A DNA stretch of 64,000 bases from Pseudomonas kermanshahensis (GTDB lineage: Bacteria > Pseudomonadota > Gammaproteobacteria > Pseudomonadales > Pseudomonadaceae), in assembly GCF_014269205.2 (NCBI RefSeq), contig NZ_JABWRY020000001.1, forward strand, positions 1,488,001-1,552,000, given 5' to 3'. Positions 9,082 through 17,043 of this stretch are shown here, one piece after another. Under the pieces are notes generated by a model. It was given only the letters and a program-made list of their open reading frames with translations. It was not told where the DNA came from and searched no databases. Position 1 is the first letter of the stretch, and each line of letters starts with the position of its first letter. The position numbers were made by a program, and so were the translations under genes.

Positions 9082-10907
9082 TTGGCTTTCTCCGAAGGCT
9101 TGATCCACCAGCTGTTCAGCCCGAGGGTGTAGGGCGGCGTGGTGACAAAGGCGAACCGGTTGCGGTAGGCCAGGCGGTGATTGTCGAGATACCAGTTGGG
9201 GATCATGTAGTACTGCCATGAAAGCACGCGGTCCAAGGCGCGGGCGGCGGCGACCTGGTCGTCGCGGGTGCGCGCGGCGAGCAAGGTGTCGAGCAGGTGG
9301 TCGACCACCGGGTCCTTGACCCCAGCATAGTTCTTGCTGCCCTTGGTCGCGGCTTGGCTTGAGTGAAAGTACAGCCACTGTTCTAGGCCTGGGCTCAAGG
9401 TCTGGTTCAGGGTCATCAGAATCATGTCGAAATCGAACTGGTCCAGGCGTTGTTTGTACTGGGCGCGGTCCACGGTGCGCAAGCGTGCGTCGATACCGAT
9501 GCTGGACAGATTTTCGACATAAGGTTGCAGGATACGTTCGAGGTTCGGGTTTACCAGCAGCAGCTCCAGGCGCAACTGCTGGCCTTTGCTGTCCACCAGG
9601 CGCTGGCCGTTGAGCTTCCAGCCCGCTTCGCCGAGCAGGGCCAGGGCTTGGCGCAGGGTTTGGCGGTTGATGCCGCGGCCATCGGTCTGGCTGACCTTGT
9701 AGGGCTCGCTGAAGAGCTTTTCGGGCAGTTGGTCGCGGAACGGTGCCAGCAGCAGCCATTCCTTGCCGGTGGGCAGGCCGCTGGCGGCGAATTCGCTGTT
9801 GGGGTAGTAGCTGGTCGAACGGCGGTAGGCGCTGCTGAACAGGGCGCGGTTGGTCCACTCGAAGTCGAGCATCAGGCCCAGTGCCTGGCGCACGCGCGGG
9901 TCGCTGAACGTGGCCCTGCGGCTGTTCATGAACAGGCCTTGGGTCTGGGTCGGAATACGGTGCGGGATCTGTGCCTTGATCACCTCGCCGCGGCGCACCG
10001 CCGGGAAGTTGTAGCCATTGGCCCAGTTTTTGGCCTGGTGTTCGATATAGATATCGAATTCGCCGGCCTTGAACGCTTCGAACGCCACGGTGGCGTCACG
10101 GTAGAACTCGTATTCGACCCGCTTGAAGTTGTACTTGCCACGGTTGACGGCGAGGTCCTTGCCCCAGTAGTTCTTCACCCGTTCGAACACCAGCCGCCGG
10201 CCAGGCTCAACCTGGGTAATGCGGTAGGGGCCGCTGCCCAGCGGCGGCTCGAAGGTGGTCGCCTTGAAGTCGCGGCCCTGCCAGTAATGCTTGGGCAGCA
10301 CCGGCATTTCGCCCAGGCGCAGGATCAGCAGCGGGTTGCCGGCGCGCTTGAAGACGAAGCGGATGCGCAAGGGGCCAAGTATGTCTACCCGTTGCACTTC
10401 CTGCAGGTTGGTGCGGTAGAGGGGGTGGCCATCCTTGAGCAGCGTGCGATAGGAGAACGCGACGTCCGCCGAGGTGATCGGGTGGCCGTCATGGAAGCGT
10501 GCCTGCGGGCGCAGGTTGAACACGACCCAGCTGCGGTCCTCGCTGTACTCCACCGAGCGTGCGATCAGGCCGTAGCTTGAGGTCGGTTCGTCGCCCGACG
10601 GGTCGTACTGCCCGGTGCCGATCATCAACGGCTCGTTCAGCTCGCTGATGCCATATTGCTGGAAGTTTGGCGTGGTAATCGGGCTCGATCCCTTGAAGGT
10701 GTAAGGGTTGAGCGTGTCGAAGGTACCGAATGCCATAGCCCGCAAGGTGCCGCCTTTAGGCGCTTGCGGGTTGACCCAGTCGAAGTGGGTGAATGTAGCT
10801 GGGTACTTGAGCGTGCCGAACTGCGCGTATCCGTGGCTTTCGCTCACCATCGCGACGGCGGGAAAGCTCAAGGCCAGGCTGATTGACAGCAGGAGGGGAC
10901 GTATCAA
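9078..10907 (-). CDS. yejA: Peptide ABC importer, periplasmic solute-binding protein 1 (YejA/NppA1)
   Basis: First gene of the operon, 609 aa, SBP_bac_5 family, with signal peptide IRPLLLSISLALSFPAVA. It shares DAPKGGTL-like, [12 protein letters not shown] and NSWWIKP motifs with the next gene. No ATG is available in frame; translation apparently begins at TTG (10907). P. aeruginosa has the same layout (NppA1A2BCD), a system for peptidyl-nucleoside antibiotics and microcin C-like compounds; that function is inferred here from synteny. IS copy B lies 127 bp upstream and may have separated the operon from its original promoter. Confidence 0.9.
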   Translation of the reverse strand: MIRPLLLSISLALSFPAVAMVSESHGYAQFGTLKYPATFTHFDWVNPQAPKGGTLRAMAFGTFDTLNPYTFKGSSPITTPNFQQYGISELNEPLMIGTGQYDPSGDEPTSSYGLIARSVEYSEDRSWVVFNLRPQARFHDGHPITSADVAFSYRTLLKDGHPLYRTNLQEVQRVDILGPLRIRFVFKRAGNPLLILRLGEMPVLPKHYWQGRDFKATTFEPPLGSGPYRITQVEPGRRLVFERVKNYWGKDLAVNRGKYNFKRVEYEFYRDATVAFEAFKAGEFDIYIEHQAKNWANGYNFPAVRRGEVIKAQIPHRIPTQTQGLFMNSRRATFSDPRVRQALGLMLDFEWTNRALFSSAYRRSTSYYPNSEFAASGLPTGKEWLLLAPFRDQLPEKLFSEPYKVSQTDGRGINRQTLRQALALLGEAGWKLNGQRLVDSKGQQLRLELLLVNPNLERILQPYVENLSSIGIDARLRTVDRAQYKQRLDQFDFDMILMTLNQTLSPGLEQWLYFHSSQAATKGSKNYAGVKDPVVDHLLDTLLAARTRDDQVAAARALDRVLSWQYYMIPNWYLDNHRLAYRNRFAFVTTPPYTLGLNSWWIKPSEKAK

Positions 10908-11113
10908 GTCGGCATCCGATCCAGAGGCGTTGGGCTTTGATCGAGTACAGTAACAGCTTGGTGGGGTTGGAAAAAGAGAGGTTTTGAAGGCGGTATTGGC
11001 GGGAAAGCCCAGTGCAGGTAACGCTGTACCTGTAATCGATGGACTCGCCCCCGCCGAGGCATCACAGTGCCACGGTGGCGTTCAAAGAAGCCAACGGCAG
11101 CGAGGGCGAGACC

Positions 11114-12217
11114 ATGAAGAAGCATAGTTCGAAGCACGATCCCCTGTCTTCCACTGATGTGGAGCTTTGCACAACCCTCTGCGTAGACCTGGCCAAACAG
11201 GTCTTCCAGTTAGCAGGCGAGGATGCTACCGGTCGGGTGATCTACGAAAATCGCATCAAATCCCGTCAAAATTTCCATGATTTTCTAATCAAGCTGCCAG
11301 TGACGGTGACTGTCTTAATGGAGTGCGGTCCTGGTGCGCAAGCCTGGGCCAGACTACTGCAGGCCAAGGGTAATCCGGTTCGGATCCTGCCTGCGCAACG
11401 CGTTGCCGAACACCGCAGCGGCGCGAAGAATGACCGTAACGACGCCCATGCCATTTTGCGTGCCGGTCGCGATACCAGTATTGCCTCAATCCCGATCAAG
11501 AGCACTACAGCACTGGCTATTCAAGCGCTGCACCGTGTCCGGCGCGGCAACATCAAGCGGCATACAGCGCTGGGTAATCAGATACGTGGCCTGCTGCTAG
11601 AGCATGGCGTCTCCATGCCTCAAGGCGATGCGGCGATCAATTCGCATGTGCCACGGGCTCTTGAAGATGCCTCTTTACCTCTGCCCGACTTGTTGCGCGA
11701 GTTGCTCGATGAGCTGCTGACTGACTGGCTCTCTCTGGGTGAACGCATTGCGACGCTGAGTAGGCGGCTTGAAGCGACAGCCCAGGAAGATAAGGTCGCA
11801 CAGCGGTTGATCACCATTCGTGGCGTGGGCCCAATCATTGCCACGGCGATCGTGGCGAAACAGACCGAGCCTAGCCGCTTCGCCAGTGGCCGAATGTATG
11901 CCGCCTTCTTCGGTATCGTGCCCGACCAGCACAGCAGCGGAAACAAAATCAGGCTGGGCAGGATGAGCAAGCGAGGTGATGGCTACATACGCAGCCTGAT
12001 GATCCAAGGGGCGCATGCTGTCTTGAGTCAGCTAAGGCCTGATTCCGATCAGCCAGACGATCACCGCCTTTTGCGCTGGCTATCCCGCCTTGGACGCAAG
12101 GAGGCGGCGATCAGACTGGCTAATCGAAATCTGCGCATTATCTGGGCCTTGTTGCAGAGCGATCAGGTATATCAGCGCAAACCGAACAGCAACTCGGAGG
12201 CTGCTATGAGCCTCTGA
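11114..12217 (+). CDS. IS110-family transposase (copy B)
   Basis: 367-aa DEDD transposase identical to copy A; see its motifs there. The start ATG at 11114 follows GAGGGCGAG, and the 5' untranslated part of the element is about 80 bp. In the related ISPpu9, transposase expression is reported to be held down by small RNAs and a structured leader. Whether that applies here depends on the IS identity. Confidence 0.92.
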   Translation: MKKHSSKHDPLSSTDVELCTTLCVDLAKQVFQLAGEDATGRVIYENRIKSRQNFHDFLIKLPVTVTVLMECGPGAQAWARLLQAKGNPVRILPAQRVAEHRSGAKNDRNDAHAILRAGRDTSIASIPIKSTTALAIQALHRVRRGNIKRHTALGNQIRGLLLEHGVSMPQGDAAINSHVPRALEDASLPLPDLLRELLDELLTDWLSLGERIATLSRRLEATAQEDKVAQRLITIRGVGPIIATAIVAKQTEPSRFASGRMYAAFFGIVPDQHSSGNKIRLGRMSKRGDGYIRSLMIQGAHAVLSQLRPDSDQPDDHRLLRWLSRLGRKEAAIRLANRNLRIIWALLQSDQVYQRKPNSNSEAAMSL

Positions 12218-12470
12218 TCAACCGAGCAATGCCACCGGGGCGCCGAGCGCTCCAACCCCTGCTAGTGAACATTGACCCCTGGTAAGACCGTCGCAGACAG
12301 ATGCCTCTGCTCCTACAGGCCTGATGAATGGCCTCAATGTAAACGGCACGCTGCGAGCTCACCACGATGTTGGCCAGAAGCAAAAAGCTTCCTCGAATAG
12401 GCCTGATACATAGATGCAACCGGGTTCCTAAGTTCAAAAGCAGCTAGACAGTGTGGGCGAGTCCATACAT
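12218..12470 (+). ncRNA. Candidate bridge/seek RNA region of IS copy B
   Basis: 253 bp without an ORF between the transposase stop and the right tip. CTGCTCCTACAGG (12307-12319) equals 13 nt of the restored insertion target. ATACATAGATG (12406-12416) resembles the donor ends (ATACAT at the right tip, CGATGG at the left). A small GAAGC/GCTTC hairpin sits at 12377-12391. These are the parts expected of a target- and donor-binding guide RNA; its expression is not shown. Confidence 0.38.
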
Positions 12471-12512
12471 AGGAGCAGCCTTGCGACGCGAAAGGGCCGC
12501 TGCGCGGCCCCT
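12471..12512 (-). terminator. REP arm merging into mltD terminator
   Basis: Read on the minus strand, after the mltD stop comes GGGGCCGC-GCA-GCGGCCC followed by TTTCG, then the REP arm whose other side took IS copy B. The hairpin is a plausible intrinsic terminator, although the T run is short. Confidence 0.55.
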
Positions 12513-12521
12513 GGCGTTACA

Positions 12522-13955
12522 TCAATGCGACAGGTAAACCGTCAGCGTCTGACCGGGTTTTAGCGCATGCCCGCTGCGCGGGTTCCAGCGTTTGAGGTGC
12601 TTCATCTCGACATTGAAGCGCTTGGCCACGAGGTACAGCGAGTCGCCCTTGCGCACCTTGTATTGGGTTGAACGCTGCGAAGACGCCGCTACCCGGTTGC
12701 CCGCGGCGCTCGGCGCATTACCACCGCGCAGTGCCAATACCTGGCCTGCCTTCAGGCTGTTGCCCGACATGCGGTTCCAGCGCTTGATGTCCCGGACCGA
12801 CACGCGGTTGGCCTTGGCGATGCTGCCCAAGTTGTCGCCCCGTTTTACCCGGTAGCTGCGCGCGGCCGTCGCGGGTGCCTTGGCTTCGGCCACGGCGCGG
12901 GCGAACACGGCCTTGTTCGGTTGCAGGCTGACCAATTGCTCAGGCTTGAGATTGGACAGGCTGGCGGACAGCAATTGCGCCTTGGCAGTCGGTACCAGCA
13001 GCTGCTGGGGGCCGTCCACGGTCATGCGCTTCTTGAAGGCCGGGTTGAGCTGGATCAGTTCGTCTTCGTCGATGTCGGCAAAGGCGGCAACGCGCGACAG
13101 GTCGAGGCGATCATTGATGGCCACCGCCTCGAAGTAGGGTTCGTTGGCGATCGGGTTCAGGTTGACGCCATAGGCGTCAGGCGTGGACACCACCTGCGAC
13201 AGGGCCAAAAGCTTGGGCACGTAGTCGCGGGTTTCCTGCGGCAGTGGCAGGTTCCAGTAGTCGGTCGGCAGGCCGAGCCGTTCGTTGCGTTCGATCGCAC
13301 GGCTGACGGTACCTTCACCGGCATTGTAGGCCGCCAGGGCCAGCAGCCAGTCACCGTTGAACATGTCGTGCAGGCGGCTCAGGTAGTCCAGTGCGGCGTT
13401 GGTCGACGCGGTCACGTCGCGGCGGCCGTCGTAGAAATTGGTCTGGCGCAGGTTGAAGTGGCGCCCGGTGGACGGGATGAACTGCCACATGCCCGCTGCA
13501 TGGGCACGGGAGTAGGCCATCGGGTTGTAGGCGCTTTCGATGGCTGGCAGCAGGGCCAGTTCCAGCGGCATGTCGCGCTCTTCGAGGCGTTCGACGATGT
13601 AGTGCAGGTAGAGGCTGCCACGCTCGCCCGCGCTTTCGATGAAGCGTGGGTTGCTGGCAAACCACAGGCGCTGCTGTTCGATGCGCGGGTTGACGTCGAT
13701 GCTGTCCTGCAGGGCGAAGCCTTGGCGCATGCGTTCCCACACGTCCTGCGGCGCCTGCTCGGCTGGTTTGACCAGCAGCGGTGCCGGTTTGTGCTTGATC
13801 CGCGCCTGGTAGTTGTGCGCGCGAACGCTATCGGATTCGTCGAGCTGACGGGTGCTCTGGCAGCCCACCAAGGTGGCGGCCAGGGCCAGCGCACTGATCT
13901 GGGCCAGGCGCGTCAGGGCGACGGAATGAGAGGTTCTGCGGCTACGGGAAGGCAT
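12522..13955 (-). CDS. mltD: Membrane-bound lytic murein transglycosylase D
   Basis: Cleaves peptidoglycan glycan strands with formation of 1,6-anhydro-muramic ends, acting from the outer membrane into the periplasm. The 477-aa lipoprotein has lipobox LVGC with Cys32. The SLT domain has the catalytic Glu140 in LLPAIESAYNP and the AAGMWQFIPSTG and LALAAYNAGEG motifs. Two C-terminal LysM repeats bind peptidoglycan (RVKRGDNLGSIA near 370 and KVRKGDSLYLVA near 432). Neighbours gloB and the importer genes match P. aeruginosa synteny. Start ATG at 13955. Confidence 0.95.
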   Translation of the reverse strand: MPSRSRRTSHSVALTRLAQISALALAATLVGCQSTRQLDESDSVRAHNYQARIKHKPAPLLVKPAEQAPQDVWERMRQGFALQDSIDVNPRIEQQRLWFASNPRFIESAGERGSLYLHYIVERLEERDMPLELALLPAIESAYNPMAYSRAHAAGMWQFIPSTGRHFNLRQTNFYDGRRDVTASTNAALDYLSRLHDMFNGDWLLALAAYNAGEGTVSRAIERNERLGLPTDYWNLPLPQETRDYVPKLLALSQVVSTPDAYGVNLNPIANEPYFEAVAINDRLDLSRVAAFADIDEDELIQLNPAFKKRMTVDGPQQLLVPTAKAQLLSASLSNLKPEQLVSLQPNKAVFARAVAEAKAPATAARSYRVKRGDNLGSIAKANRVSVRDIKRWNRMSGNSLKAGQVLALRGGNAPSAAGNRVAASSQRSTQYKVRKGDSLYLVAKRFNVEMKHLKRWNPRSGHALKPGQTLTVYLSH

Positions 13956-14055
13956 CGGCTGGGACAGGTTTCCGGGCGAAAAATTTTGGCGATTCTAGAA
14001 ACCGCTACCCGCCGGGTCAACCGTTGTGCCGCACATGCGATATATCTTGAGGTTA

Positions 14056-14835
14056 TCAGAAGGTGTCCTTCCAAGACCTCAAGGCAGCAAAAACAGCGAC
14101 ATGCGTGGTGTTTGAATGTCCCTTCCATTCGTCTGCTTTTTGTTTAACGGATGTTTCAGTCGTGCGAATAAAGGGGTTCGTCAGGCGTTCCAAGCCGATC
14201 GTTGATGGCAATGTGATGCGATTTTCGGCGCGCAGCTGGGTAACCTCGTCGAAGCGTTGCAGAACGTGCAGGTTTTGCGGTTCGACGGCTTTGGCAAAAC
14301 GCAGGTTGCTCAGCGTGTATTCGTGGGCGCAATACACCTCGGTGTGCTCGGGCAGGGCGGCCAGGCGCTGCAGCGACGGGTGCATCTGTTCGGCGGTGCC
14401 CTCGAACATGCGCCCACAGCCGGCCGCGAACAGGGTATCGCCACTGAACAGCAGGGGCGTTGCCGGTTGCGCCGAATAGAAGGCGATATGGCCAAGGGTG
14501 TGCCCGGGCACGCCGATGATCTGGAAGGGCACGCCGAGTACCGTGATTTCATCGCCGTCCGCCAGCGCTACATCGCGGGCGGGGATGCGCTCGTTGGCCG
14601 GGCCGTAGACCTTGGCATCGGTCAGTTGCTTGAGCCGTTCGACACCGCCGACATGGTCGTTGTGGTGGTGGGTGACCAGAATATCGGTCAACACCCAGTC
14701 GGGGTGGGCGGCCAGCCATCGTTCCACTGGGCCGGCATCGCCAGGGTCGACCACCGCACAGCGGCGTTTGGCAGTATCCTGTAACAACCAGATGTAGTTG
14801 TCGGAGAAAGCGGGGAGAGCATCGATCTGTATCAT
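14056..14835 (-). CDS. gloB: Hydroxyacylglutathione hydrolase (glyoxalase II)
   Basis: Hydrolyses S-lactoylglutathione to lactate and glutathione, the second step of methylglyoxal detoxification in the cytosol. The 259-aa metallo-beta-lactamase-fold protein has the dinuclear metal motif THHHNDH at residues 55-61, then GHTLGHI and [12 protein letters not shown], and ends with the glyoxalase II helical C-terminus. The start at [14 protein letters not shown] (14835) is the conserved N-terminus; the longer open frame has no support. It is divergent from the methyltransferase gene, 85 bp apart. Confidence 0.94.
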   Translation of the reverse strand: MIQIDALPAFSDNYIWLLQDTAKRRCAVVDPGDAGPVERWLAAHPDWVLTDILVTHHHNDHVGGVERLKQLTDAKVYGPANERIPARDVALADGDEITVLGVPFQIIGVPGHTLGHIAFYSAQPATPLLFSGDTLFAAGCGRMFEGTAEQMHPSLQRLAALPEHTEVYCAHEYTLSNLRFAKAVEPQNLHVLQRFDEVTQLRAENRITLPSTIGLERLTNPFIRTTETSVKQKADEWKGHSNTTHVAVFAALRSWKDTF

Positions 14836-14920
14836 GGTGCGGATCCGTATCGCCAAGCGTGGGACATGAGGGCATCTTAGCCGCGATGGCGTGGCGCGAG
14901 AACCTTCGAGGGAGAACGCA

Positions 14921-15694
14921 ATGACCGACCAAGCCTTTGCCCAGGCCGACCCCGACTGGGTCGAGCTGATCAGCCTGGCCCGTGAGTGGTTCAACGGCCC
15001 GCTCGGGCAACTGATGCTCAAGGAAGAAGAAAAACTGCTGGAAGAAGAGCTCGGGCGCTTCTTTGGCGGTTACCTGGTGCACTATGGGCCCTGCGCCGAA
15101 GCGCCGCCCAGCGCCCCTCAGGTGCAACGCAACGTGCGCCTCGGGGCACCGCTGCCGGGGGTGGAGATCGTCTGTGAGGAGCAAGCCTGGCCGTTGAGCG
15201 AGCACGCCGCCGACGTGGTGGTGCTGCAGCATGGCCTGGACTTCAGCCTGTCACCCCATGGCCTGTTGCGCGAGGCCGCCAGCGCCGTTCGCCCGGGTGG
15301 GCATCTGCTGATCATCGGTATCAACCCCTGGAGCGGGTGGGGCATGCGCCACCTGTTCAGCCATGGCGCCCTGCGCAAGGCGCGCTGTATCTCGGCGTCG
15401 CGGGTGGGCGACTGGCTCAACCTGCTGGGCTTCGCGCTGGAGAAACGCCGCTTCGGGTGCTATCGTCCGCCGCTTGCCTCGCCGGCCTGGCAGCAACGCC
15501 TGGCGGGCTGGGAACGCGCGGCAGGCAACTGGCAAACCTCGGGCGGCGGCGTCTACCTGCTGGTGGCGCGCAAGATGGTGGTCGGCCTGCGGCCGTTGCG
15601 CCTGGAGCGCCGCGAACCCATGGGCAAACTGCTGCCGCTGCCGCTGGCCAAGGTCAACCGTACGGCGGCCAATCCTGATTCTGAAAAGCACTGA
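14921..15694 (+). CDS. Class I SAM-dependent methyltransferase
   Basis: 257-aa protein with a methyltransferase_11-like fold: the C-terminal half has [15 protein letters not shown], then [20 protein letters not shown]. The usual glycine-rich motif I is weak ([14 protein letters not shown]). The start ATG at 14921 has the strong RBS GAGGGAGAA; the earlier in-frame ATG at 14891 lacks one. It lies 13 bp before rnhA and is probably co-transcribed. This gene always accompanies gloB and rnhA in Pseudomonas, but I know of no assigned substrate. Confidence 0.8.
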   Translation: MTDQAFAQADPDWVELISLAREWFNGPLGQLMLKEEEKLLEEELGRFFGGYLVHYGPCAEAPPSAPQVQRNVRLGAPLPGVEIVCEEQAWPLSEHAADVVVLQHGLDFSLSPHGLLREAASAVRPGGHLLIIGINPWSGWGMRHLFSHGALRKARCISASRVGDWLNLLGFALEKRRFGCYRPPLASPAWQQRLAGWERAAGNWQTSGGGVYLLVARKMVVGLRPLRLERREPMGKLLPLPLAKVNRTAANPDSEKH

Positions 15695-15707
15695 ACAAGA
15701 GTGGTAC

Positions 15708-16154
15708 ATGAGCGATAGCGTCGAAATGTTTACCGATGGCGCCTGCAAGGGCAACCCGGGCCCTGGCGGCTGGGGCGTGCTGATGATCTACAAGGGCGTC
15801 GAGAAGGAACTGTGGGGCGGCGAACGCGAGACCACCAACAACCGCATGGAGCTGATGGCCGCGATCCAGGGCCTGATGTCGCTCAAGCGTGAATGCGAGG
15901 TGGTGCTGACCACCGACTCGCAGTACGTGATGAAGGGCATCAACGAATGGATGGTCAACTGGAAGAAGCGCGGCTGGAAGACCGCCGCCAAGGAGCCGGT
16001 GAAAAACGCCGACCTTTGGCAACTGCTCGACGAACAGGTCAACCGGCACAAGGTGAGCTGGAAGTGGGTGCGCGGCCACATTGGCCACCCGGGCAACGAA
16101 CGCGCCGACCAGCTGGCCAACCGTGGGGTGGATGAGGTGCGCGCCGCGCGCTGA
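15708..16154 (+). CDS. rnhA: Ribonuclease HI
   Basis: Degrades the RNA strand of RNA-DNA hybrids such as R-loops and Okazaki primers. At 148 aa it is close to the E. coli enzyme. The catalytic carboxylates are present at Asp10 ([14 protein letters not shown]), Glu48 (NNRMELM), Asp70 (TTDSQYV) and Asp134 (NERADQLA). The ATG at 15708 lies just after the methyltransferase stop. dnaQ follows 59 bp downstream in the same direction, the classical rnhA-dnaQ pairing. Confidence 0.97.
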   Translation: MSDSVEMFTDGACKGNPGPGGWGVLMIYKGVEKELWGGERETTNNRMELMAAIQGLMSLKRECEVVLTTDSQYVMKGINEWMVNWKKRGWKTAAKEPVKNADLWQLLDEQVNRHKVSWKWVRGHIGHPGNERADQLANRGVDEVRAAR

Positions 16155-16213
16155 GCTGGGGTACAATCCTCGGCTTTGTCACTTTTGTCACTGAAGCAAG
16201 TGGGAGCCCCCGC

Positions 16214-16972
16214 GTGGAGCAGCAGCAAGATAAACGCCTGGTCATTCTCGATACCGAAACCACCGGTATGCCGGTCAGTGAAGGCCATCGCATCATCGAG
16301 ATCGGTTGTGTCGAGGTCATTGGCCGTCGCCTGACCGGGCGGCATTTCCACGTCTACCTGCAACCCGATCGCGAGAGTGACGAAGGCGCCATTGGTGTTC
16401 ACGGCATCACCGACACCTTCCTGATCGGCAAGCCGCGGTTCGCCGAGGTCGCCGAGGAGTTCTTCGAATTCATCCAGGGCGCCACGCTGGTCATCCACAA
16501 CGCGGCGTTCGACGTCGGCTTCATCAACAACGAGTTCGCCCTGCTGGGCCAGCACGACCGCGCCGACCTTTCGCAGCATTGCACCATACTCGATACCCTG
16601 CTGCTGGCGCGTTCCCGGCACCCGGGGCAGCGCAACAGCCTCGACGCCCTGTGCAAACGCTACGACATCGACAACTCGGGCCGTGAGCTGCACGGCGCTT
16701 TGCTCGACTCGGAACTGCTGGCCGACGTCTACCTGGCGATGACCGGTGGCCAGACCAGCCTGTCGCTGGCTGGCAATGGCGCTGAAGGTGATAACGAAGG
16801 GCAGGGCAGTGGCGGCAGCGAGATTCGCCGCATTACCGGCCGTGCGCCCGGGCGGGTGATCATGGCCAGTGCCGAAGAGCTCGAGGCGCATGCCGAGCGG
16901 TTGGCGGCAATTGCCAAGTCGGCCGGGGCGCCTTCGATGTGGCAGGCGTTGACCGAGGCCTCTGCGGGCTAA
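16214..16972 (+). CDS. dnaQ: DNA polymerase III epsilon subunit (proofreading exonuclease)
   Basis: 3'-5' exonuclease of the replicative polymerase core. The 252-aa DEDDh exonuclease has Asp13 and Glu15 (LDTETTG), Asp100 (HNAAFDVGF), His160 and Asp165 (LHGALLDSE). The C-terminal tail after about residue 180 is the alpha-subunit binding region, with a flexible Gly/Ser/Glu linker (GAEGDNEGQGSGGSE). It starts with GTG at 16214 behind GGGAG. The intergenic stretch before it may hold its own promoter. Confidence 0.96.
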   Translation: MEQQQDKRLVILDTETTGMPVSEGHRIIEIGCVEVIGRRLTGRHFHVYLQPDRESDEGAIGVHGITDTFLIGKPRFAEVAEEFFEFIQGATLVIHNAAFDVGFINNEFALLGQHDRADLSQHCTILDTLLLARSRHPGQRNSLDALCKRYDIDNSGRELHGALLDSELLADVYLAMTGGQTSLSLAGNGAEGDNEGQGSGGSEIRRITGRAPGRVIMASAEELEAHAERLAAIAKSAGAPSMWQALTEASAG

Positions 16973-16996
16973 ACCCCAGCACACAAGGCCGCACCT

Positions 16997-17040
16997 GCAA
17001 CTACCCTGAAAAGGACAGCCCGTCCTTCAGAGGTAGTTGC
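16997..17040 (+). promoter_or_regulatory. Hairpin enclosing the ldc ribosome binding site
   Basis: GCAACTACC pairs with GGTAGTTGC (9 bp), CTG with CAG (3 bp) and AAGGAC with GTCCTT (6 bp) around the loop AGCCC. There are only small bulges. The AGAGG that serves as ribosome binding site for the ATG at 17044 lies within the 3' arm (17029-17033). No T run follows, so this is not an intrinsic terminator. Confidence 0.6.
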
Positions 17041-17043
17041 CTG

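Larger units (their letters stand above)
11035..12470 (+). mobile_element. IS110-family (IS1111-type) insertion sequence, copy B, 1436 bp
   Basis: Same element as 2056-3491 in the opposite orientation and the same length. The left junction reads CCTGTA before ATCGATGG and the right junction reads CCATACAT before AGGAGCAGCC. Joining the flanks gives CCTGTAGGAGCAGCC, a canonical REP arm, so the target is the same as for copy A. The transposase protein is identical in both. The insertion lies between the peptide importer operon and mltD. Confidence 0.88.

Noticed and set aside
9082..9858. N-terminal extension of the second binding protein
   Set aside because: The frame stays open through the neighbouring gene but reads as Pro/Arg/Gln-rich nonsense; signal peptide and ATGA overlap place the start at 9081.
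2056..12470. A true composite transposon carrying the peptide importer
   Set aside because: The importer operon belongs at this core-genome place next to mltD, and each IS sits in its own REP; two independent insertions explain the layout better.
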